The notes beneath the pieces are model-generated. The model made no database searches. It saw nothing but the letters and a program-made list of their open reading frames with translations, and had not been told where the DNA came from. Source: Mariprofundaceae bacterium (GTDB lineage: Bacteria; Pseudomonadota; Zetaproteobacteria; Mariprofundales; Mariprofundaceae). Taken from it: DNA of 37,797 bases. Location: the NCBI GenBank assembly GCA_030950905.1, contig JAUZQQ010000045.1:1-37797 (forward strand). Direction: 5' to 3'. Below are positions 28,047 to 37,200 of this stretch, in pieces. How positions within the stretch are numbered: position 1 is the stretch's first letter; every line of letters begins with the position of its first letter. Both the position numbers and the translations under genes were made by a program.

Positions 28047-28891
28047 TGGCTACATTAAAGGAAATCTCTAGCCTGTTCACCGATGATGCTTTTTTAGGCA
28101 AAGTGGTAGTCTACCTTGAATCAGAAGAGGATGTGCAAATTGTCGGCGAGCGATGGTTTTTTGATGCGGGCGAAACTGTTGTGTTTAAATCGGCTGACGA
28201 AGGGCAAGGTGGTGGTTCTACAGCGGTGCTTTCAAAAGTGGAAGCCGCAAGAAATAAAGGAATTTATGCTTTTGGCGTTATTGATCGAGACATTTTGATG
28301 CAGCAACATGATTGGAATCAATGGTGGGAAACAGATGATAAAAAGTTTCAAGATATTCAGCCTTTTGGTACATGGATTCATATTTTGCTATGCTGGGAGA
28401 TAGAAAATTATCTATTGAATCCTGAAGTATTGGAGCAAGTAATGGCTGATCGTGAGGGAAGAAGTTTACGCAAACTTGATACTCTATTTGGCTGCTTATT
28501 TGAATCTGCTAAATCTGTTCAACTTATTTCAGCAGCTTCTATTTTGGCACATAAGGTAGGGTACAAGCTCGCAAAAGATTTCGGTATGAAACAGATTGGG
28601 AACGACCTTGGCTTGGCACTATCTAAACACCTTAAAAAAAAGGGTGTTGATCAAGCAGATAGCCAATTGCAGGGTGTTTATGCCTCTATTGAAGCGTTTG
28701 TTCAAAACAACGACGGAAATAAGAACAAGTGGCAAAGCATGATTCGTATGCTTGATGGAAAGAGGATGTTATCGCACTTGAATCTATCCGATCAACGTTA
28801 TAACTTAGCCAGCCGCATCAGACAGTTGGATTGTGTTCCTTCTGAATGGAAATCTTTTGTGACGGATGTCTCAAAGGGTTACAATATATGA
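28046..28891 (+). CDS. DUF4435 Toprim-type nuclease, PARIS AriB-like
   Basis: I take the ATG at 28046 (overlap TGATG with the ATPase); a TTG at 28040 is the alternative. The 281-residue product has the Toprim-like acidic set: E25 in V-V-V-Y-L-E-S-E-E-D, D80-R-D82 in F-G-V-I-D-R-D, and E118-I-E120-N-Y-L. In PARIS, DUF4435 (AriB) is released by AriA and cuts host tRNA-Lys to abort infection. The residues look intact here. Role is inferred by family and context. Its stop overlaps the tusA start as ATGA. Confidence 0.72.
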   Translation: MATLKEISSLFTDDAFLGKVVVYLESEEDVQIVGERWFFDAGETVVFKSADEGQGGGSTAVLSKVEAARNKGIYAFGVIDRDILMQQHDWNQWWETDDKKFQDIQPFGTWIHILLCWEIENYLLNPEVLEQVMADREGRSLRKLDTLFGCLFESAKSVQLISAASILAHKVGYKLAKDFGMKQIGNDLGLALSKHLKKKGVDQADSQLQGVYASIEAFVQNNDGNKNKWQSMIRMLDGKRMLSHLNLSDQRYNLASRIRQLDCVPSEWKSFVTDVSKGYNI

Positions 28892-29130
28892 TTGATCAAT
28901 ATGTTGCTGCTCAAATTGTGGATGCCTCAGGGCTTAATTGCCCAATGCCAGTGTTGTTATCTAAAAAAGCAATCGCCTTCATGCAGGTAGGGGATTTGAT
29001 GCACATTATTTCCACCGACCCAGCCTCAGAAATAGATATTACTGCCTTTGCATGCAAATTTGGACATCTGCTATTGAACAAACAACGTGATAATGATGGT
29101 ACATGGCATTTTATTGTGCAGAAGGTTTGA
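28888..29130 (+). CDS. TusA-family sulfur carrier protein
   Basis: The 80-residue protein has the TusA signature L-N-C18-P-M-P-V-L followed by a long helix. Cys18 would carry persulfide from a cysteine desulfurase such as IscS and pass it on, typically for tRNA 2-thiouridine. It overlaps the DUF4435 gene by four bases (ATGA) and lies 34 bases before purA. Whether it belongs to the Dnd cassette or to the original hisZ-purA neighbourhood is undecided. I leave the symbol blank because the family also includes SirA/YeeD-type members. Confidence 0.85.
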   Translation: MIDQYVAAQIVDASGLNCPMPVLLSKKAIAFMQVGDLMHIISTDPASEIDITAFACKFGHLLLNKQRDNDGTWHFIVQKV

Positions 29131-29164
29131 AGCCTAGGGGAGTCATAAAAAATTGGGGTATAAA

Positions 29165-30454
29165 ATGAAAAATACAATTGCAATTGGCATTCAGTGGGGC
29201 GATGAAGGTAAGGGGAAAATTGTTGATCTTCTTGCGCCACAAGCAGATGTTGTTGCGCGCTTTCAAGGCGGTCCAAACGCTGGCCATACATTGATTATTG
29301 GCGAGAAAAAAACAGTTTTGCATCATATTCCATCGGGAATTTTGCATGATCATACCCTGTGTTTGATTGGTAATGGAACAGTGGTGGATGCCGCCGCGCT
29401 GCATGATGAAATAACACTGCTGCAGAAGGCGGGTGTGCCTGTGCATGAACGGCTGCGAATTTCAGACCGTTGCCAATTGATATTACCCTACCATTTGGCC
29501 TTGGATGCAGCGCGAGAAGTAGCGCGTGGTAACGCCCGTATTGGTACAACAGGCCGTGGTATTGGCCCTTGTTATGAAGATAAGGCCTGCCGTCGTGGTA
29601 TTCGTTTGTGTGATTTAAATGCGGCGAATTTGGATGAACGCATCACAAACAACCTGCATTATATGAACTTCATCCTTACTGGTTTTTTGCATGCGGAACC
29701 TGTCAAACGTGAAGAAGTTGAAGCTGCGCTGGAGCTTGCGCGCATCCATGTACTGCCTTTGGTGGCAGATGTGGCGCAGTTATTGCATGCGCAACAAAAA
29801 GCCAATGCCTGCATATTGTTTGAAGGTGCACAGGGAACCATGTTGGACATTGATCACGGCACGTACCCTTTTGTAACTTCATCGAACACGGTTGCAGGTG
29901 CGGCTTTGGCAGGCTTGGGTGTTGGCCCCAATGCTGCCGATGAAATTCTTGGTATTGCTAAGGCATACATGACCCGTGTGGGTGCTGGGCCATTCCCCAC
30001 CGAGCTGTACAATGCCGATGGCATGGAAGATGCAGCTGGAAAACACATGGCAGAGGTCGGTCACGAATTTGGTAGCACGACAGGTAGACCACGCCGTACT
30101 GGTTGGTTTGATGCCATGGTTACCCGTCATGCTGTTCGTATTAATGGCATCACCAGCTTGGCCATCACCAAGCTTGATGTGTTGGATGGCTTAGATGAAG
30201 TGAAGTTGTGCGTTGGTTACCGTATCAATGGGGAAACCATCGATACAATCCCTGCGGATGCTGCTGTTTTTGATGCTTGTGAGCCGATTTATGAAACCAT
30301 GGCTGGTTGGAAAGCGTCCACCTTTGGTGCAACCCATATGGCACAACTTCCAACGGCAGCCCAGTCATTTCTTCGGCGTATTGCTGTTGTGTGTGAAGCA
30401 CCCATACGCATGGTTTCAACAGGGCCTGACCGTGAACATATTTGTCATTGTTGA
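29165..30454 (+). CDS. purA: Adenylosuccinate synthetase
   Basis: I use the ATG at 29165 (MKNTIAIGIQWGDEGKGK); a TTG four codons upstream is also possible. The 429-residue product has the P-loop-like G-D-E-G-K-G-K, G-P-N-A-G-H-T, T-T-G-R-G-I-G-P, and the A-Q-G-T-M-L-D-I-D-H-G-T segment. It makes adenylosuccinate from IMP and aspartate with GTP. GGGG is 6 bases upstream. hisZ next to purA is common in proteobacteria, which suggests the dnd block sits between them. Confidence 0.96.
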   Translation: MKNTIAIGIQWGDEGKGKIVDLLAPQADVVARFQGGPNAGHTLIIGEKKTVLHHIPSGILHDHTLCLIGNGTVVDAAALHDEITLLQKAGVPVHERLRISDRCQLILPYHLALDAAREVARGNARIGTTGRGIGPCYEDKACRRGIRLCDLNAANLDERITNNLHYMNFILTGFLHAEPVKREEVEAALELARIHVLPLVADVAQLLHAQQKANACILFEGAQGTMLDIDHGTYPFVTSSNTVAGAALAGLGVGPNAADEILGIAKAYMTRVGAGPFPTELYNADGMEDAAGKHMAEVGHEFGSTTGRPRRTGWFDAMVTRHAVRINGITSLAITKLDVLDGLDEVKLCVGYRINGETIDTIPADAAVFDACEPIYETMAGWKASTFGATHMAQLPTAAQSFLRRIAVVCEAPIRMVSTGPDREHICHC

Positions 30455-30498
30455 CAGCGGTTTTTGTAAGCAGGCGTTCTGTGTTCTTTGTTGCTAAA

Positions 30499-30951
30499 TC
30501 ACCTTTCTTTAGCCAAGGCTTTAACCACATCGTGACGCGATATAATACCCACCACACTGTCACCTTCAATAACGGGTAAGTGGTGAATATGCACCTCACT
30601 CATCAGACTGGCAATGGTATCTAAACTGTCGTCTGGTGATACGGTGACGATGTTTTTGACCATTAAATTACTGGCCTCTAGGGCTTGAAGGCGTTTTAGT
30701 TCTTGTTCAAAACGCTCTTCTCCTAGGGGAAGAATCATATCAAACAATGCGATGGCAGTAGGCACATGCAGCTTTGCCTGTTGTTCTACGAGATCCGATT
30801 CGGTAATAATACCACACAAATGTTCTTCGTGATCCACCACCAATATACCCGTTAATTGCTCATCAGAAAAACGCTTGATGATTTCTTGCACGGGGGTTTC
30901 AAGCAAACAATAGGGGGGGTCAAAGTTCATAATATCTTGGGCTAATTGCAC
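30499..30951 (-). CDS. Two-CBS-domain protein
   Basis: The 150-residue product starts at GTG, with AGGAG 7 bases upstream. It consists of a tandem CBS pair: residues about 7-60 (I-M-N-F-D-P-P, G-I-I-T-E-S-D-L) and 95-148 (M-V-K-N-I-V-T-V, G-I-I-S-R-H-D-V). CBS pairs bind adenosyl ligands. There is no fused effector domain, so the partner is unknown. Divergent from pheA, convergent with purA. Confidence 0.85.
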   Translation of the reverse strand: MQLAQDIMNFDPPYCLLETPVQEIIKRFSDEQLTGILVVDHEEHLCGIITESDLVEQQAKLHVPTAIALFDMILPLGEERFEQELKRLQALEASNLMVKNIVTVSPDDSLDTIASLMSEVHIHHLPVIEGDSVVGIISRHDVVKALAKER

Positions 30952-30972
30952 GGCTGTCTCCTTATCTTTTGC

Positions 30973-31005
30973 GATGAATATTGCGATTCATCCATGGAAT
31001 TCATC
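30973..31005. repeat. Short inverted and direct repeats in the CBS/pheA gap
   Basis: GATGAAT (30973-30979) and ATTCATC (30986-30992) form a perfect 7-base dyad with a 6-base loop. A second ATTCATC lies at 30999-31005. This could be an operator between the divergent genes or part of a hairpin in the CBS leader. Confidence 0.35.
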
Positions 31006-31022
31006 AGTATTTGAAGCGGCGA

Positions 31023-31086
31023 GGCTGCCCCAGAACAGAGGCCGTGGCGAGGGGTTCGCAGTAGGTCTTTCTATTCTTGGGTAGCC
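31023..31086 (+). promoter_or_regulatory. Nested long stem-loop in the pheA-hisC-tyrA leader
   Basis: A 64-base segment folds into one rod. GGCTGCCC (31023-31030) pairs with GGGTAGCC (31079-31086). AGAA (31032-31035) pairs with TTCT (31074-31077). AGAGGCC (31037-31043) pairs with GGTCTTT (31064-31070), and GCGA/TCGC (31047-31059) closes a 5-base loop. Wobbles are G-U in the plus-strand RNA, so it is read with pheA. It ends 16 bases before the pheA ATG, which has no Shine-Dalgarno, so it may control translation. No phenylalanine-rich leader peptide or U-run is seen. Confidence 0.5.
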
Positions 31087-31102
31087 TTCTAGTATCGACC
31101 GC

Positions 31103-32257
31103 ATGGCCAATGATCATAAACGCGAACAACTTGAAGCTTTACGGGCAAGCATTGATGCAACGGATGATAGCATCCTTCAATTAATTCATCAGCGTGCCAA
31201 TTTGGCGCGTCAAGTGGGCGAGGTTAAAGAGCGCGATGCTTCAACCCCTTTTTATGTTCCCAGTCGTGAGGCTTCTATTATCCGCCGTATACTGACGCGC
31301 AATGCTGATTTTTCAAAAGGCATGCATGCCAGTTGTATTCCTGATACTGCGATTCACGGTATTTACCGCGAAGTTATTGGCGCATGCCTGGCTTTAGAAC
31401 ACCCCATGAACATTGCATACTTAGGCCCTGCTGGAACATTCACCTATGCTGCTGCACAACGACAATTTGGTGCTACGGCAAGCTACCTTGCTTGCGATCA
31501 TTTTGCGATGGTTTTTGATGCCGTGGAATCAGGTCGCGCCAACTATGGTGTTGTACCGATAGAAAACGCATTTGAAGGCGCAGTAACCCCTGTTTTGGAT
31601 TTGTTTGCTGATGCTGATCGACAGATCCAAGTTTGCGCTGAAGTGCAATTGTCTATTCACCATCATTTGTTTACGTTTGCTGATCAACTCAGCAATATTG
31701 ATTGTATTATTTCGCACCCTCAACCTTTAGGCCAATGCAGGCGTTGGCTGCAAGAGCACCTGCCCCAAGCACAATGGCGCGAAACCAATTCTACAGTAAA
31801 AGCCGCAAGCATGATTGAAGCCGCCAAAGCGGGCAAACAAAATGGTATTGATTGGCAACGCACTGCTGCCATTGGCCCTTATGCCATTACCCACGAAACA
31901 ACACTGCCATTGTTGCAACAAAACATCGAAGATTTTCATGATAATATAACCCGTTTTTTGGTTATCGGGCAACATGACTCACCACCGTCGGGGCAAGACA
32001 AGACCTTGCTGGTTGCCTCTTTGCATGACCAAGCAGGCGCATTAAATAATTTATTGCGCCCCTTTGCCGAGCGAGGAATCAGCCTTAGCCGTATTGAATC
32101 ACGCCCTTCACGCAAGCGTCACTGGCAATACTTTTTTTGTATTGATATTCTTGGTCATCGTGATGAAGCGCATGTGCAACAAGCTTTTGCCGATATTAAA
32201 AAACAAGATGTCAACTTGTTAATGCGCGGCTCTTACCCTGTGTCAACACCATTATGA
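31103..32257 (+). CDS. pheA: Bifunctional chorismate mutase/prephenate dehydratase
   Basis: The 384-residue protein has an AroQ chorismate mutase helix bundle (1-90), then the dehydratase (from L-G-P-A-G-T-F-T-Y near 109, with V-P-I-E-N-A-F-E-G and D-N-I-T-R-F). A C-terminal ACT domain follows, with E-S-R-P near 331, the phenylalanine-binding segment. It makes phenylpyruvate from chorismate. Its stop overlaps hisC by ATGA. The missing ribosome site and the upstream hairpin suggest regulated translation. Confidence 0.95.
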   Translation: MANDHKREQLEALRASIDATDDSILQLIHQRANLARQVGEVKERDASTPFYVPSREASIIRRILTRNADFSKGMHASCIPDTAIHGIYREVIGACLALEHPMNIAYLGPAGTFTYAAAQRQFGATASYLACDHFAMVFDAVESGRANYGVVPIENAFEGAVTPVLDLFADADRQIQVCAEVQLSIHHHLFTFADQLSNIDCIISHPQPLGQCRRWLQEHLPQAQWRETNSTVKAASMIEAAKAGKQNGIDWQRTAAIGPYAITHETTLPLLQQNIEDFHDNITRFLVIGQHDSPPSGQDKTLLVASLHDQAGALNNLLRPFAERGISLSRIESRPSRKRHWQYFFCIDILGHRDEAHVQQAFADIKKQDVNLLMRGSYPVSTPL

Positions 32258-33363
32258 ACCAAAAAACTCCAACATGGCTTGACCGTGCGGTCATCCAAAC
32301 GGCTTCGCTCCACCCTTATGTTCCAGGCAAATCACTGGAACAATTGTTGCGTGAAACAGGTTTAAGCAAGGCTATTAAACTCGCATCCAATGAAAACCCT
32401 TATGGCTCTCCCCCTGCCGCCATTATTGCCATGCAACAAGCCTGCGCAACAACCCATCGTTACCCTGATGGTGACAGCACAGCATTAAAAAAAGCCTTGG
32501 CGAAACAACATGATGTAGACCCTGCGCGAATTTTATTGGGCAATGGTTCCAACGAAGTCTTGGAATTATTGATTCGTTGTTTTGCCGATCATAAGGCGCA
32601 GGTTATTTATAGCCGCAGATCTTTTATTGTTTATGCATTGGCAACGCTTGCGGCTGGCGCGCATGGTGTTGCCGTGGAAGACGATGCGGATTGGGGTCAC
32701 GACCTTGTCGCCATGCTGGCAGCCGTTAGTCAATACACCCGCGTGGTTTGCATCGCCAACCCCAACAACCCAACAGGAACACTGCTGGCGAATGCTTCCA
32801 TTCAAGGGTTTCTTGACGCGCTTCCACGCGATGTTGTGGTGATTGTTGATGAGGCATACCATGAATACGTTGCCGAGACGCACGCCAATAGTATCGCCTA
32901 TTTGTACCACCCTGGCTTGGTGATTACCCGCACATTTTCTAAAGCTTATGGCTTGGCTGGTTGCCGTATTGGTTATGGTATTGGTGATGCCGAATTAATT
33001 GCTTGTGCCAACCGATTTCGCGAACCCTTTAACCTCAACAGTATTGGACAAGCGGGGGCTTTGGCAGCCTTGGGTGAGCAATTGTGGGTGAAAACCCATG
33101 TTGTAAAACTGTTATTTGAACGCGATGTTTTAGAAAAAGCTTTGCAAGAACGCGGTCTATTGCTGGCTCACAGTGATGGCAATTTTGTATTGTTGCGACA
33201 TGCCAACGCCATGCGTATTCATGCCTTGATGGAGCAACAGGGCATTATTTTGCGCCCGTTGGTTTCATACAGTATGCCTGATGTATTACGGGTAAGCGTT
33301 GGTACATCAGCAGAAAATCATGCCTTTCTGAGAAAATTGGATCAAGTGCTAACACAGCTATGA
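32254..33363 (+). CDS. hisC: Histidinol-phosphate/aromatic aminotransferase
   Basis: The 369-residue fold-type I aminotransferase has the PLP lysine in T-F-S-K-A-Y-G-L-A-G near residue 229, the N-P-N-N-P-T-G loop near 168, and the A-S-N-E-N-P-Y-G start. HisC proteins act in histidine synthesis, and many also transaminate prephenate-derived keto acids. Sitting between pheA and tyrA with ATGA overlaps on both sides, this copy is likely an aromatic aminotransferase; the histidine role cannot be excluded. Confidence 0.9.
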   Translation: MNQKTPTWLDRAVIQTASLHPYVPGKSLEQLLRETGLSKAIKLASNENPYGSPPAAIIAMQQACATTHRYPDGDSTALKKALAKQHDVDPARILLGNGSNEVLELLIRCFADHKAQVIYSRRSFIVYALATLAAGAHGVAVEDDADWGHDLVAMLAAVSQYTRVVCIANPNNPTGTLLANASIQGFLDALPRDVVVIVDEAYHEYVAETHANSIAYLYHPGLVITRTFSKAYGLAGCRIGYGIGDAELIACANRFREPFNLNSIGQAGALAALGEQLWVKTHVVKLLFERDVLEKALQERGLLLAHSDGNFVLLRHANAMRIHALMEQQGIILRPLVSYSMPDVLRVSVGTSAENHAFLRKLDQVLTQL

Positions 33364-34262
33364 TAAAAAACACCCCGCGCCCAATCAATCATTTGGTGAT
33401 TATTGGTGTTGGTTTGATTGGCGGTTCGTTTTCGCTGGCTATACAACGGAACACCCAAATTGAACGCATCACAGGCGTAGGGCGGAATCAAAAGAACCTT
33501 GAGTGCGCCCGCAAACGCGGTATTATTCAATACTGTTCACAAGATGCTCGCAAGGCCGTGTGCGATGCTGATGTCGTGTTTATTGCTGCGCCTGTGGCAT
33601 CTTATGCTGATATTTTAGCACAAATTTCTGATGTATTGCCGGCTTCTGCGATCGTTACAGATGCAGGCAGTACCAAACAATCGGTCATCAACGATGCCCA
33701 CAAACAATTAAAAAATATTGAATACTTTGTACCCGCACACCCATTGGCAGGTACAGAGCAATCAGGTGCTGGCGCTGCTTTTGCTGATTTGTTTGAAGAC
33801 CGTTGGTGTATTCTCACGCCAGAGGAAAATATAACAGACCCAGTGGCTTGTCAGACCGTATCAGACTGGTGGCGTGCGTGTGGTGCTAATGTGATGGCTA
33901 TGCATCCTAGCGAACATGATGATTTATTGGCTGCGGTCAGTCATTTGCCACATTTGGCCGCTTATGCCGTGGTCAATACCGTATCAAAGTTAAAAAAAGG
34001 AACGCATGATCCCTTTCAGTTTGCGGCTGGCGGTTTTCGTGACTTTACCCGTATTGCGTCATCATCTCCAACCATGTGGCGGGATATTGCACTGTGCAAC
34101 CGCGATGCATTGTTGCATAAGTTGGATGCCTTGAAAAAAGAGTTGGATACCATGCATCAGGCACTAAAAGAACGGGATGGTGATAGCCTACTCGTTCAAT
34201 TTGAGGCTGCCCGCTTGGCACGCGAAACATGGTTGAAAGCATACCAATCGGAGCATAATTAA
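33360..34262 (+). CDS. tyrA: Prephenate/arogenate dehydrogenase
   Basis: The 300-residue protein has the NAD(P)-binding I-I-G-V-G-L-I-G-G-S-F near residue 15, and H-P-L-A-G-T-E-Q-S-G near residue 128. It makes the tyrosine precursor from prephenate or arogenate; which one is not readable. There is no fused chorismate mutase or ACT domain. ATGA overlap with hisC. Confidence 0.94.
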   Translation: MIKNTPRPINHLVIIGVGLIGGSFSLAIQRNTQIERITGVGRNQKNLECARKRGIIQYCSQDARKAVCDADVVFIAAPVASYADILAQISDVLPASAIVTDAGSTKQSVINDAHKQLKNIEYFVPAHPLAGTEQSGAGAAFADLFEDRWCILTPEENITDPVACQTVSDWWRACGANVMAMHPSEHDDLLAAVSHLPHLAAYAVVNTVSKLKKGTHDPFQFAAGGFRDFTRIASSSPTMWRDIALCNRDALLHKLDALKKELDTMHQALKERDGDSLLVQFEAARLARETWLKAYQSEHN

Positions 34263-34265
34263 TCC

Positions 34266-37200
34266 ATGGTGCATACCATCAACAAACACCCTGTTTACCT
34301 GCGCGCATTAACATGGCTGTTCACAAGCCTTTTTATTGCCGTAGTATTGTTGTTTGTTTGCATGCCTTGGTGGCTGCGCCCTGTGCTGGAAACGGCATTA
34401 AGCAACGCCTTGCAGCAAACGGTGCTTATTCAATCTGTACAACTCGATGCACGTTCTGGTCTATTGCGGGTTTCTGGTATTCGTATTGGTCAGCTTGGCT
34501 TACGGCAATTGCAACTCCATGTTCGCCTGCCTGCGCTGTGGCAGCATCGCATTGAAATTGCCTATTTGCGACTGGAGTCTCCTAGCTTAACCATCATTCA
34601 AAATGAAAAAGGGATCAGTATTGCTGGATTGCCACCACCATCTAAAAAAAGCAGCGAAAAAAACAGCAATCAAGGCACACCATGGACGATTCATCTGCAA
34701 CAAATTGATGTGCAATATGCACGTATTCGTTGGCAGAGAAACGCCCTTGGGCAAAAGGCTGAACTTTATCTTTATTGGTTGCATGCAGAAAAAAATTCCG
34801 ACGGTGCTTACAACTTAAAAGTACTTTGGCAAGCAGATGCAAAATTACCCAAACAAGGGGTGAATCATGCAACATTAAAGGGAGAACTTGGCGGTATATT
34901 ATCCGACCCAATGGACAATGCTGTGCCTGACTTTGCAGGAAAAATAAACCTACGGGCAATACAAGTGGATGGTTACAGTATGCGTTTGCAAACATCGGCA
35001 ATAAGCTGGGACGGGTATAGCAAGGCAATCAAGCAGAGCATCCATGTGTACAGCAAGGTAACTTTACAAAAAACCACCGTACAATCGCCTGACCAAGAAC
35101 TGACATTGAATGGCTTGACATGGCACGGCACGCTAAATTTTTCCCCATCAAAATCTGTAACCGAAATTCAAGGAGCATTACAGGTCTCCCCGATCAAACT
35201 CACCATGGATAATTACAGCCAACTCAGCATTCAAGAAACCCGCTGGAAAGGCAGGCTTAAACACGAGCAAAACACCACGTCTATCACAGGTTCATGGCAT
35301 ATCAACGATGTTTATGCCGCGCAAAAAGACAAACAACTCAGCGTAGATTCACTCAATTGGCATGGCTTGTTGCAGCATGGAAATGACAAGAACATCGCCA
35401 AAGGACTGGGAGAAATCAATGGTGTAATAGCCTCATTGGATAAGCAAAAGATACAATTAAATAGCTTTTCTTGGGATGGTTTATTGCAGCATGAAAATGA
35501 TAAGAACATAGCCAAAGGGCTTGCGAAGATCAATGGCATAGTAGCCTCATCCGATCAGCAAAAGATACGATTAGATAATTTTTTGTGGGATGGTTTGTTG
35601 CAACAAAACGGTATGCGCCATGCTATCAAAGGTGATTGGCAAATGGCGGGCATGGAACTTCGTGCACCAAAACAAAATATTCAATTAAAACAATGGCACT
35701 GGCAAGGAGAAGTGCGCAGCGAATTAAAAGAACAAAATGAGCGTATAATCCACGGTTCACAAACATTATCGCTGCAAGGCTTAAAACGAAAAGCAACGAA
35801 TCAACAACAAGGTTTGCAATGGCTGCAATGGGATGGCTCTTGGCAATTGCATATCAGCAATAAAAACATCAACTTTAGCAACAGAAAAAACAACATTAGG
35901 CTGTCCCATTTATCATTATCGCAGCCCGATATTGGTCTTTTAAAAATAGACAATACCCGTTGGAAAGGTGGTATTGAAGCAATATGGTGCAAGTTTAAAA
36001 ACAACAAAAAAAGCTGCAAGTCCAATGTAAAAGCCCGTGGGCGATTAAATTTAACCGCCTTACATATTCCTTTATCCCTTGATAGCTATACCAATATTCA
36101 ACGCCTTCAATGGCAAGGTCTCATGGCGGCTTCAGACAAAAAGAAAATACAGCAAGCAACATTAAACGGTGATTTATCTATCGAACATTTTCGTTTGCAA
36201 ACAACAAGCGGCACGCCCAAATTAGCCATGCTTCAGCTTAACGGTCTTGATATTTCGGCAACACAAACATTGGCGCAACGCCAACTTTCATTGTCGTTGC
36301 AAGCGCTGATTACCCAAGAGGCTGTTTGGACAGGCATTGATAAAACAGCCATGTTTGCACAGCTTCAAAAGCTTACATTATCAGAATTAGAGATTGAGGC
36401 TAAACAAGCAAGAATGCCAAAAGATGCTATGCCAGAAGGCATTATTAAGGGAAAATCCCTGCATTTATCTGGGCTGAAAGCTGCATGGAAAAGGATAGAA
36501 GAAAACAGCACTGTTTCAACAAAAGACCAAGTGTTGCTAGCCAAGAACGTGACACCTACTGCCTCACCCACCCATAAATCCTCCTCGTGGCAATGGCAAC
36601 TTGACCAATTTATCATGGATGGTGACAACAAAATTGCAGTGTTGGATCAACAGATCACGCCTGAGTGGCAAGCAACATTCAGCGAGATTCAGGCAAAAGT
36701 GGGCGCAATCAACAATAACGAACCCCGCAGAAAAACACCCGTTGAATTATCAGCAAAACTCTCGCCAGCGGGTGCTATTCATATGAAAGGCACAGTCGTA
36801 CTGCAAAATAAAAAATCAAAAAAATTAGCCCTTAATGGTCATGTTAAGGTGCAAGGGGTCGATGCCGCACCTTTTAGTGGTTATGTTGAAGTCGTGAGTG
36901 GTTATGCCTTGCGCCGTGGTACGGTTCATGCTGACCTTGAGGGAAAACTCGTTGGCAGCACCCTTGATAGTATACTGCATTTAAAACTGCAACATTTAGA
37001 GGTTGTAGCCAAACAAAAAACGGCTATTGATGCCTTACGTGGTCTTGTCGGGCTTTCTCCTGATGCCGCGTTGGATACCTTGCGAGACAGCAACAATGAA
37101 ATCGCCTTGGATATTCCGATTGTAGGCGACCTAAAAGCCCCTGACTTCCATTTGCAAGATATTATTCAACAGGCGTTGGGGGGAAGCCTACAAAAGGCAA

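Noticed and set aside
21920-29165. Attachment sites or integrase for the defence block
   Set aside because: I compared both junctions by eye and saw no direct repeat beyond a few bases, and no recombinase gene is in the window.
28911-29446. Minus-strand ORFs opposite tusA and purA
   Set aside because: They are shadows of genes with clear motifs and show no recognisable domain.
30994-31014. Possible 6-residue leader peptide (ATG to TGA) before pheA
   Set aside because: It holds only one Phe codon and has no clear ribosome site, so an attenuation role is not supported.
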